A program made the translations under genes and the position numbers. Under the pieces are notes generated by a model. The model was not told the origin of the DNA. It saw nothing but the letters and a program-made list of their open reading frames with translations, and did not search any database. Below, one piece after another: positions 1-12,300 of a stretch of DNA of 64,000 nt. The stretch's first letter is position 1. Each line of letters begins with the position of its first letter. The stretch spans positions 58,991,607 through 59,055,606 of the forward strand of contig NC_059500.1 of NCBI RefSeq assembly GCF_018139145.2, read 5' to 3'. Source of the DNA: Gymnogyps californianus. Taxonomy: Eukaryota > Chordata > Aves > Accipitriformes > Cathartidae.

Positions 1-293
1 TATTCATGTTTGAACAAAATTAAAATTCTGTTTACTCTCTGCAGATCCCTAAAATTCCTTGTGTGTTTGTGGCAAGTAGTGCAGTGTAAAACCAAAGAAG
101 CAGAACACTGCACCACAGAACATAGTTAACTTCTTTTTCCTAAAGGTTTTAAGTATTGCAGGCAGCATATCAGATTTTCAATTTATCAGTAACACTTCCT
201 TTAAAACGACAAGATTGGTTCTTACAGAGTTAATGAAAAGATGTTTATTAGAACAGGAAACTGTGTCCCTATAATTGTCTCTTGTTTTCTTAG

Positions 294-392
294 CCTCCTC
301 CAGGAAATGTGAAAATACCTAATGTACCCAGTACCCAGCCAGCAATAATGAAACCAACAGAAGAATCACCTGCTTACACACAAATTGCAAAG
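294..392 (+). CDS. SCAMP1: SCAMP1 coding exon (human exon 3 equivalent)
   Basis: The acceptor is a T-rich tract ending tcttag at 293 and the donor is AAG|gtttgt at 392/393. The exon is exactly 33 codons, phase 0 at both ends. It begins [12 protein letters not shown] and ends YTQIAK, the cytosolic Pro-rich region after the NPF repeats. Relative to human (from memory) it has GN for GG and ST for NT, ordinary ortholog differences. Confidence 0.95.
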
Positions 393-3300
393 GTTTGTCT
401 GTAACTTTCAGGCACTACGTTCCTTTTAACTATAATTATTTAAATACACTTCTGGATTAATGTCTTTTATAAATAAGCATTGCTTTCCTAATGATTTATG
501 AAAATTAAAACTACCTTTAAGTAATCGGTTAATGCATGAATTCATGCAATATTAGGTCAGTCTTCATCCGTTACTGGAGATGCTTAATTATAGAAAACAG
601 ACTTGGAGTATTTATTTTGTGTTCGTATTTTTTATCAATATCTAATGATGCTTGTTTTGTTCAGGAGCATGCCTTGGCCCAGGCAGAACTGCTAAAGCGT
701 CAAGAAGAACTGGAAAGAAAAGCAGCTGAACTAGATCGCAGAGAAAGGGAAATGCAGAATCTCAATCAGCAGGGGGGTATGCATGAAAAAAATACTCCTT
801 TGAATTGCAGAACTTTCACTTTTTCTTAGAAACTGTTTTAGTTTTACAGCAACATTGTGAAACAGATCAAAGAGGGGGGTTTATAATCTCTTCAGGAAAA
901 GAAAGTTTATCTCTCTTGAGACAATGCATACAGTGAATAAAAACTGGCCTGTCCTTTGCGGATTTTCACTGTAAGAATTTTAAATGTGGCCTGTGTTACA
1001 TGTTACTCTCTGCTATCAGCTATTTTTATTCTACGGTAGTATCTAATACTGTTGAATAGAAATGGAGCATTTTGAGAAGTAAAAGTAACTTCATAAGTAA
1101 CATCTCTTTGATTTCTCTTCTGTCAGTGTTTATAGCTGTAGGATAACTTTACTGTTTTGAAACATTTTCTTACCTTTTGCTATGTTACAGACATAATACT
1201 CTATGCAAATAGCAGAAAAATCTATTCTATTATTAATCTTTTATTAATTTTTCATATGACACTTTGGAACCCATAGTCAAGATCAGTGTCTCATTTTGCC
1301 ACAAACTGTAAGTGTGCTTTGCAAAACCATCAGTTTTTGTTCAGCAGTTTCACAAATGAGAAGATTTACATCCTCTTAGCTGAAGATATTTTGCTAGAAG
1401 TAGATCTATGGGAATATTCCTTTTCAAAAGGAAGAACTTCAGACTGAAGTTAGGAAAAAAAAGAAAACAAAACACTGTGTGCGAGGTTGACTTTGCGTGG
1501 TCTTTTCACTTGTATCTAGAATTCTGACTGGTGTATTTCCACATATGCTGGTTTTTTTTGAATATGCAGTGGTACAATTCCAGAGTGCATAATTGCTTAG
1601 TAATTCAAATTCTCAGGGAATTTTATAGAATAGAACAGAAGAGAATATTTTCAGTTGGAAGGGACCTACAATGATCATCTAGTCCACCTGCCTGACCAAT
1701 TCAGGGCTGACCAAAAGTTAAAGCATGTTATTAAGGGCATTGTCCCAATGCCTCCTAAACACTGACAGGCTTGGGGCACCAACCACCTCTCTAGGAAGCC
1801 TGTTCCAGTGTTTGACCACCCTCCCGGTGAAGAAATGCTTCCTCATGTCCAGACTAAACCTCCCCTGGTGCAGCTTTGAACCATTCCCACATGTCTTATC
1901 ACTGGATCCCAGGGAGAAGAGCTCAGCACCTCCCTCTCCACTTCCCCTCCCCAGGAGGCTGTAGAGAGCAGTCATATGCCAGTCATTTGCTAGGATCTGG
2001 GAATGGGGAATTGCTGTTCTTCTAAGGAAAAGAATCATGGTGATATTGTCCCTTCATTAAACCATTTTTATTTTCTCAGTATTTGTTCTTTTCAATCTCT
2101 CTATTAAATTCCTGTACCTCTTCTCCCAGATAATGATTTTTTTGGTTGTTTTTTCATTTCCTTCTCCATGTATTGCCCTTCATCTGATTTCACTAACTTA
2201 TATGGATGGTCTGGATTGATTACTTTTCTCTTCCAGGTTTTAGGGACAGTTTTGTTCATCTGTATCTTAGGGAACAGATGATACCCATGTATGGTTCAGG
2301 ATATTTCTAAAATGGGTATTTGTTATTAGGTTGCAGTTGTTCACATCAAAGTGCTTGAAGAATCCATGAAGAATCTAAAGGATTCTTTAGGAAGGCTGAA
2401 CAGAGAAGAGAGAGCTCTTAAAGCTTTAAAGAAGATACTAGTTTTTTACCAAATGACTGTGTAAAAGATGCTGCAAATCAGGAATTGTATATTGTGACTG
2501 AGGAGAAAAATACTCTTTTCTTTTTTTGTTTTGGTTTTTTTTTTTCTTTTGCACACTCATTTCAACTCTTTTGGAAACACTGTAGAGTTGTCTTGATTGG
2601 AGAACAGGGTCTTTTGCAATACTCTAGCTATTTGCATTCAATTTAAGATGCTGGCTGCACATCTAGGACAATGTCGTCGTACACAGTTGACTACAGTGCA
2701 AAGATCTTCAAGCTGGTAGGTCAGCTCACCTTGATGCCTTCAGTCTTCTCTGCTCAGGTCCTGTGCAGCATTGCATTTGAGCTAATTAAAGTGTGCTGCT
2801 TCCTATTTCAGCTAGTTCATTTGGGCATGCCTGGAAATGCCTTTCTGTGCTTGCATGAAGCTAGTTTGGGGGTGTCTGCATTCATAGTATAGGCATGCCA
2901 TTGAAGTTATGTTAATAGGCCTTGAGGTGGTAACTTGTATTGAATGAAGTAACTCTGAGCTAGCTCTTTGCTTATCAAGATACAATCTTGGAATATGAGT
3001 ATCCAAAGTGTATATAGGAAAAGACCACTTGGTTTTTGATCTCAAACCATCTCACCAAGCTGTCTTTCAGTCTTAGCTGAAAATTTTTAAATCTGTACCA
3101 CAGCAGCGGGAAAGCGCATGAAATACAATTCATAAATAATAACTTGAATTATTATAAGATACCTGAATTTTTCCATAACTCTTTCTTGAAACTATCAATC
3201 CTGAGAGAGATAACCATATACTGTGGAATGAAGATCTGAATTATTACCAGGTATTTTTCACATAAGAAATCTCAAAGTAGTTTTTAATATGGATGGGAAT

Positions 3301-6300
3301 ATTACTTGATTACCTTCTGTATGCTCCCTCTGCCAATCCCCTGCTCTGAAAGGCTTGATGAAAGTTTCAGTAGAAGAGGCAGAAAACTTAACGGGTACTC
3401 AGTGCTTTAGACCTGTTTGGACAGAACTGACAGCTTCATCTTGTCTGAGTGGGGAAGCAAATAGGAAATAATGCAAGTATGTAAGCTTTTCAAGGTTTCT
3501 GTTCTTACCAGATGAACTGCTAGTAAAGATATGGTTGAAGATAGAAATTGCAAGCAAAATCTTGTCAGAATTTCAAATAAAGGTGCCTTTAGGTTAGTCT
3601 CTAGTTCAGCTCCACTTTTGGAACATGGTCGTTAATGTGTCTCTTGCATCCAGAATTTGAAATGCTATGGTAAAGGTTTGTTGCAGTTATTATTTCAGTT
3701 GAATCTCTGAGTCTGTGCTTGGTATGACTTGTGTTCGGCAGAACGTATGCTCTGTTCTGTGAGCAGATCAGCATACAATCCAAGTGTCTGATACTGTGTC
3801 CTTTGTGGTGTCCTCACTCTGTCACACAACTGTATCAAATTACAATGATGCTGTAGGGCATCTTCTTGTAACAAAAAGGTGGTTTAGACCATTTCAATAG
3901 CTGCCTTTCTTGAGGCTTATGGGCTTTTAGGTAAAGCTTTGACTGTAAACTATATTGGGAAGTAGTTCAAAGTGTTAGAGATAGCCTGGTGTTAAAAATA
4001 TCAGGATTCTGAGAATGAAGAATGCTTTTCAGTCCCCCGTCTTTGTGTTCAACGAAGTATGTGAGTATGGTGGGACTTTAGGGAAACATGCATTTAAAAG
4101 TCAAGAAATTGTTTTTCTGCCCATATCTGCTTGTTTTGTGAAGAATTCTCTTTTCTCATTACTTTATATGAACTGTCAGGTGCCTGCTTAGTCTTTTAAG
4201 TAGATAAAATATTGTACTTTCCTTGATCTGTCTGCACTTCATTGTATTTTATTTCTGAAGCTTTTTTTCAGTATTGTGTGAGGATTGCTGATAAAACTCT
4301 TGGGTTTTGGTAGCCCAAGTTATCCATACGCTTGTGAAACTCATGCATAAAACAATTTGAACAAGTTCAAATGCATATCTCTTTCTAGTATACAGAGATT
4401 AAAACTATATTATAAAGCTCTTTTTTTTTTTTTTTCTGTTTTGCAGGTAGAAAAAATAACTGGCCGCCTCTTCCTGAGAATTTTCCAGTAGGTCCTTGTT
4501 TCTACCAGGACTTTTCTGTAGACATTCCTGTAGAATTCCAGAAGACAGTAAAGATTATGTACTATTTGTGGATGTGTAAGTATTTTTTTTTAAAAGAAAA
4601 AAAAAGTGCCTATTCAAACTTGATGATACATACCTGCTACTTTGGCTTTTGTAACATCTGTAACAAGAAATTGTTTTAAATCCAGAAGTCAAATGTTGAA
4701 GTGAAATTTTTTTGTTAGCTTCAATTTTAGAAGTATTGAATTATTTCATAGAAACTTCCACAGAAAAAAAGGAGGAGGATTATCCTAAGGCAATTTGGTT
4801 CTGATATATTGCAGTTTTCTGGTTTAAGTATCTCTGTTGTTGTAAAATGAGCTTTGACCATTTATTAACTTAGAAATAATTTTACTGTTTTTAAAATCAG
4901 CTTATATATTAAGAAATATAATTCACAATCACTGTTAATAGACTTGTGAGTTTAAGAAGTATAATATCCATTTGCTTTAATATACATAGTTTTATATAGT
5001 TTAGTATAGTTTTTAGTCTGTAGTGGAGACTTAGTATCATTTTAGTCTATTTAAAAAAACTGTAAAATAAATTAGCCGAAGAATCAGTCCATGTTAAAAC
5101 TACCCTTTGTACACCAAGAACACGCTACACCATCTTTGTGGGGTTAATTTTGCCCTCATTCAGGTGCTCTGTTTTGACTGGAGAAATGCTGGATGAACCA
5201 AATGTACAAATGCCAGAACATTTGTTTCTTCTGCCTTGTCCACTGAGTGTGACGAGAGCCTAATAATTACTCTGAGACTGAGGAAATTCCAAAGGTTTAG
5301 GTGCTTTGATGCCGTTAATATATTTTTAGCATACTAAGGGAATGTGAATTTCAGAACTTTTCTGTGTTTTTTTCAGGGCTTCAGATTTAGTTAGCAAATC
5401 TCTAATTTTACATATTAATCTGGTAATTTTATTACTGTGATTGAACCATGTAATTGAAACACATAAAATGAGCAGTCAGTATTGAATCAAGTGAATTCCA
5501 CTTCATCATAATCCACAGCTTTCTATATTCATTGCTGGGTCATTAATCTTCAAATAAGCAACTAAATCCACTGCAGAATGTGTGACTAGTCACTCTCATA
5601 AATCTGACAGACATTTAAGATTTATATGAAATCTAAGATCAAGTACTCCAAAATTTTAGGATAGTTACTAATTCTGGCCATTTGCAGGACTGAGTTCTGA
5701 AAGTGCTGTATGTTTCAAACACAGAGTGAAGTTGGGCAGTGAGAATTAGAATATTAGTACTGTTTTTCTTTTTCCTTCTTAGCCAATAAATAAAGGAAGC
5801 AGTAATGTTACAGTATTTCAAAATATATAGGCATTGTGCTTTTATGCTAACATGACAGATTCTCTTCTAGGTAGACTGAGATTTTAACTGAGTCCTCTTG
5901 CTCTTTTCCTTCTTTAGCTCTAGTACTCTCTGACTTAGGGATTACCCAGGAAGGAAGGAAAAGGGCATAATAAAGGAAAAGAAAGACAAAATCTATTTCA
6001 GGCTTTAAAAAAAAAAAGATTGAGAACAGAACTCCATGCCTTAGGGCTGGCTGGTGAATCAGTCCTCGTGACTCTTCTTTCCCAGCATCGTATCTACATG
6101 GTTTGGCTCATTTTTCATTAGAGTGGCTATGCGTCCTCAGTGGAGGCACTTATTACTGTAGCAAACCAGCCTGCTTCTGCTTGCTGGTCTACTCTACGTT
6201 TTATTTCCACTTCCGGAACTTCCTAGGTCTTGTAAGGCCTAGGGGTTCTGTGAACATAGTCACATTTGGATAAATCTAGTACTGTGTGCTCAGCACTTTG

Positions 6301-9300
6301 TAAAGTAGATTAGTTTTCCTCTTCCTTTTTAGCAGGCCTAGGAACAAACCTTTCTGTTTCAGTTTTCTGTGTGCTTCTGTGGTTAGTAGCATTTTTTATA
6401 TCCTTATTCTTGGTCTTTATGTATCTGAGGAAACTTTTTTACTTGTTTCAGGTCTATATGCTCTTTATCTCATGAGAAAACAAGTCTGTCTGTATCCCTA
6501 TTCCATGAATTCATCCATCTTTTCTCTATTTGTATCAGAAGTCACAGTTTTCTGATTCCCTGATGTAGTTTTATCTTTGCACTAATTTTTTTGTTTTTTT
6601 CCCCTGGGGAGAGCTTTTTTTTTTTTTTAACTGACTGAGTGCTCCCATGTTTTTTTGAACTAAGCAATCAATTAGCAATGGCTTCTGTCAGCTGCCAGTG
6701 GAGCTTTTCTGTTTTATCTTGGTTTTGTGACCATTGCTATTTTAGTGGCTTGCAGATAGAATGACAGTTTTCCTGGCTCTTCAGCACTGAGCACTACTTT
6801 TTAGATCTTTCTATGCTGTTAGTAGTGAAATGTCCCATGTCTCTTGACCTGTATCTAACACCAAAAATTTTTGGCTCAAAAGCTTGTGTTTTCCAGCTGC
6901 CTTCCCCACAGGCTGATAGCGTGTACAAAATGAGCAGTACTGATTTTCGAAGAATATTTCTTATTTGAAGTTACAAACCAAAGAGCTGCTTAATCTCTTG
7001 GAAAGCTTTTGTGGCATTTGGGTTTGTTACTTTATGTAGGTTGTGAATGTTTCCATTTTTTATGAACAAGACTTTTAAAGGTTTTCAAAGACCAATGACT
7101 TAAACTGTAGATTCTGGTAGAAAAATAATACCCTAAAGTGCCAACTTTTATGGTATTTTTTCTGTTTAGGAGAGTTTCATCTCATCCATCCTTCTGTCTG
7201 AGGATACGATCAATAGTACCTATATCAGTCTGTGTTGATGGTTGTTCTGCCTGTTCCTGAGAACCTCCAAGGATGGGCATTTCATAAACTCCCTCCAAGC
7301 CTGTTCTAGTGTGTTGCTGTCTTCTATCATTAGAAGACGTTTCCCAGTATATAATTTAATTCTCCCTTCCTGTGTTTGATCTTCCGTGTTCTGTCCACTG
7401 TTGTTATGGAGAACACATTTATCCCCGTTAGTTGTCTCCTTGTGGCTAAATTAGCATAGTTTACTCAGCCTTTCTTTGTAGGTTATGTTTTCTAGAAGTC
7501 TGACTGTTTGGTTGCTGTCTTACAGATTCACTGCTTGGTCCACTGGATATTATTGTGGGTTTTTTAGTGTGTAGTGTCAAGAATTTTACAATGTGGACTG
7601 TGTCAAATATTTTAGCTGAAGTCCTGATCTACTGTGTAGAGGAAAAAAACCACCTTCATATTTTTGATAGCATGTGCTTATGTTATGTGCTGATCTAAGC
7701 CTGGTTTAGAATATTTTTTTTCCTATGGAAAATACTTCTGTCATTTGTGAGGCATGTTTGCACGTCTTACCCGCCCCCTCTCCAAAAAGAGCAGAACAGA
7801 CAAGGAACAAAAGCCTAAACTACATTTCAAGCTACTTTGTGCTCCAAGGTTGTGTGTGATCAAACTTCACCAGGTTTGTCCTCACTTGTCAGTTGCCTTG
7901 TGGCTTCAAAACCCTCCATTTTGTAGGCATCCCCTTCCCCTTGAGGCAGTCCCTTACAGGGTGACGGTCCAGCTGGTTCCTGGGAAGAAGCGCATTCTTT
8001 TGTCATGTGTCCTAGTGAAGACTTCCGTTTCCCAAGAACACCATCAATAAAACATTACTAAAATGAAACTTAGTACAATAATCTATGTTCATACAGTCCC
8101 AAATGGGACGGCAAAATAATCGTCTCAATAATGTAGATGCCAAATAGCATCAGTGCAGCTTGTGGTCTTTATCTACAATTCACTTTCAAACATTAATGGA
8201 TGATAAAGTGTAGTTAATTAAGACAGGGAATGTATATCTAAGTAGGATTCTTCTGTACAAGGAGGTTTACACTAATAAAAATGAAGTTGAGTGTGAATAT
8301 TTATTAAACTACTGTAATTTCCCATTGTTCACTCTTATTCTGCCATGAATGCCCTTTTTTTTTTTTTTTAACCTCAACTGCTTCCACAGCTGAACTAGGA
8401 GAAGGCTTTTTTAGATGGGTTCACACTGAGTAGTGTATTGGTATAGCTGTGAAGTTACTGTCATATAGACATTGCGTGTTGTAGACTTCGGCCAAAGCCT
8501 TAGGTCATTTCAGCCCCCAGGTGGTCATTATCTTCTAACAACTTGTATCATGGTTTAATTTGAAGAGGCAAGTAGATGGGACGTACTTAAAGCCGTTACC
8601 CTGAACATAAAAACACCTGTCTGTTCATACAACAGCAAAGCTTATTTAGGTCACTTAGTGAAGGTGTTGGCTCAAAGAACAAATGCCTTTCTGTACCTTG
8701 CAGCAGGCAGAGAGAAGGGCAAGTGGAGCGAAGGGAGAATTGTCAGTGAAGTCCCGTGTCTTCATCTGTGGCTTGCTAATAGGCAGTTTTTACAGCTGAG
8801 ATTGTCCATGACAGTAATGAAGTAGACCCCTATGTTACTGGTTTTATTGTGCTATTAAGTATCAATAGCAGGTGTGACGTTTTAACCCTCTTCTGCACTG
8901 ATGGTATTCTTTTAAAACTGTTCCTGTTATCATAACTGCAATTACAGAAAAAGTAGTGATTTTGGAAAGTTCAAACTCCACCATAATGTAGATGTTTGTA
9001 GTAATCTAGGGGGGTCTCCCTGTTTTCCAGTATTGACTAGAAGAAGAAAGAATACCTCTTAGTAAGCTTTCTCATGTTTATCAAAGGAAAGCAGGAATTT
9101 GGATTTGTATTCTTTGCTGTGCTTTATGAGGCATACACACACAAATTCTGAAATGAGTTGTTTTTGCTGACCTCTTGGAACAGTGCTAAGATATGCAGAT
9201 GCATTAAATGCTTTTTATTTAAAAGTACAAAGTTTTCTGTTTCTGGTGACTCTTAGAGGAAAATATGATTTGTCTGAGGGAAATGTTCTGAGTTTCATCA

Positions 9301-12300
9301 GCCTTTCATGCAATGATGTGGGCATTTTGCTTTGGGATTTTTTCCCACTAAGTTGATTTAGGGCTTATTTAAATACTAGTTAAGAGGGCAGCAAAGAGTT
9401 TGAGGAGTCTTTTTTTCAGAATCTGTATTATCTTGCCAGTTCTTCTGTTAACCTTACCTTCCAGTAGAATGACTAAAATGTTTCTCTGAACTTAAATAAA
9501 AAATTATTGCTGCAAGGAGCAGCTTGTGCACTCTCAATTATAAATACCCTACTTTATCCTGATCTACAAGGACGGAAACTGTCCTCTGAGATAGCAAAAT
9601 CACTCCTGAATCACTGGTTATTGCTGAAAAAAGACAGAAATTCATGTTCATCTTTTAAGTCTGGCAGAACTAACTTCTGTGCCAGATAGCATGAAGGTAG
9701 TAGTTATAATGTTTCTTAATACTGCTGTATCTTTTTTCTGTTCTAAGATCTAAATATATTTGAAGTCATAATATGTGTTCTAAGAACTAAATATATGTGA
9801 AGTCATAATGCCAATGCATTTTCTTTAGTAGAAATTCAATAGTTAACCTGTAACAAGGTCTGCCAATGAGAAAATGCTAGTATTGAGCTAAGAACGGAGC
9901 ACCAAAAAGGCAGATATTTAAGACCAATGTTATAAGAAATATTTGAATATGCAGTATGTATGAAAGCATCTAGAACAGCTTCTTGCAGATCTTGTTTTAC
10001 TGAGAAACATTTTTACTAAGTGGGGTTTTTTGCTTTATTACATGGAAGGCAAAGAGCTTTGCATTGAAAGATTTTTTTTTTTAATTTTTATTTTCAAATT
10101 AGAATGTACAGTGCTAAATTTATGATGCGTTTTATATAATTTATAAGCTGTCTCAAAAAATAGTCAGTAGTCTGTTAAATATCTGTATCCAGTTATTACT
10201 GCAGAAAAAGTATCAATTCTTGCAGCTGTGGAAACCTCTTTTTTCATCATTTTAAGTTTGAAAATGTTTTATTTTTATGACAGGATTTTTTCCTTCACCA
10301 TATACCTGATAGTACTTGAATTTTCATGTTCCGTACTTTCACTTGTGAATACAGGGTTTACCTGAAAGTTAGAAAACTATATAAAAATCATCTTATTGCT
10401 GAGGGTATTGATTTATTGTCAGCATGCTGATGTTTTGTTTAAAAATGCTCAGTTTGGGTATTACTTTAACAGTTGTAATAATTTACTGTATAAACATAAC
10501 TTAATTAAGACTATTTTGCTTTTGCTTCTACAGTCCATACAGTGACACTGTTTCTTAATATCTTTGGATGTTTGGCCTGGTTTTACGTTGATGCTACGCG
10601 AGGGGTTGATTTTGGATTGAGTATTCTCTGGTTCTTGCTTTTTACCCCTTGTTCTTTTGTCTGCTGGTACAGACCACTTTATGGAGCTTTCAGGTAACAA
10701 CTTCAGCTTGACTTAGGATATTTAAAAACTTGTTGAAATGCATTAACGTTCCAGAATTTGCTTGATTATCATTATGATAATCCTTTAATATGCTTTCATT
10801 AGAAACAAGAAGTATGTTTGCCATTAATTCGGTTGTTGTATTTGAAACATAGATGGCAATAGTTAAGAATACCATGGAATATCCTTTTAAGTATTTATAG
10901 TTTCTACCATTGACAAAATATTTGTAGGAAATATTTAACTTTGTATTGGGCTGAGAACAATTTTAAGGAAAATTCTCATTAAATCTCTGTCCCTTCACAC
11001 CAAGAATTTGAGTAGGTTAATAGTTAAGAGTGTCTTAAATTTTTGGCTTCCTGAGTGAACTTCTTAAAACTCTACACTTCAAAATTTTATATTGTTAAGT
11101 GACCTGCAGTGTCTGTAATTGAAGTAGACTGAGATTCTTAAGAATGAGTAGAGCAGGTATATTGTAATCAAACTCTAGTATATTTCCTAGCTCTTAGCAA
11201 TCTTTGCAGACTTCACAAGCGTGAGGTGTGGTAGCTTTGTGTTTAAGAATAGAATTGTTGGTTTGCATGCAAAATTGAACTTTTTTTTGGGTGAAAATCA
11301 GCATGTGGAGATTCTAAATCCTGTACTCTTACAGTATTTCTTGGGAATTTTTTTTTTACATTGAAGTGATTCAGGATGTTCTCAGTTAAAAGGCACTAAT
11401 TCTTGTAGAGAGAGATTGATGGCCAGAAATTGCAGTTAAGCGTAACCTTTAGACTAGATGAGGTGTTTCTTTTTGCTAACCAAGGAGGTATTGCTGTACC
11501 CACACATCTCTGAGGAATCATATAGTTTAACTTGCATTTGCTCTCTAGTAAATCCATAGCTTTTCTTACTGAATATTGATTGTTTGGAAAAGGAAATCTA
11601 CTACTTGCATATTCAACTTTCGATCAGTTGCTCAGCTGAAAATGAAATAGTTATTGAACTGAACTGGTTGAATAAATAGAAGTGAACAAACTCCCTTCTG
11701 CAGGAAGAGCTAGTAATGGCAAAATCTGTTTCTGTGACTTAACTAAGTGATTTCTCCTTTCTTTAGAACTCTGGTAGCAAGCATTATCATATGATCGTTA
11801 GTTTTGATAGTAGTAAGTTGAGGTCTTTGTTGAGATTTTGCCTGTACATTTATATTTGTTTTTTTTTACTTTCAGTCTTTGTCAGGCTGGCACTTTAGTA
11901 ATTTACACAGCAAACCTATTTTGTATATTTTGGTTTTAAGCAACAGCTGCTTCAGTATTCTGGTCTGTGCTATGTTTCAGTAATTTCATATTAGATTTTA
12001 TTTCCTTTTACAAGTAAAATATTTTCTTCTCATCCTGCCAGCACTGTGAACTTCAGTCTGAAAGTGGAGCAGAATTCTGTTCTTCATGCATTGTAGCAAA
12101 ACTTCTATGTTTAGTCTAAGAGGCCCTGCTGTGTGCTGAACAGAACACTAAGGAATAGTATCTTGCTGCTATTCTCACCTCTGTTAGAGGTACAGGTGGC
12201 AAAAATACTATATTAAAGAAGAAGGAGCAGCTCTTGTAAATAAACACACTGCAAAAGCACAGAATTACTGATACTTCAAGTCACTGCCAATAAATGAAAG

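Larger units (their letters stand above)
4576..10533 (+). other. SCAMP1: SCAMP1 intron 5
   Basis: The longest complete SCAMP1 intron in the window, nearly 6 kb and AT-rich. It holds a decayed CR1 remnant (about 7170-7640, antisense to SCAMP1) and a 37-bp tandem duplication at 9741-9811. Nothing else recognised. Confidence 0.85.
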
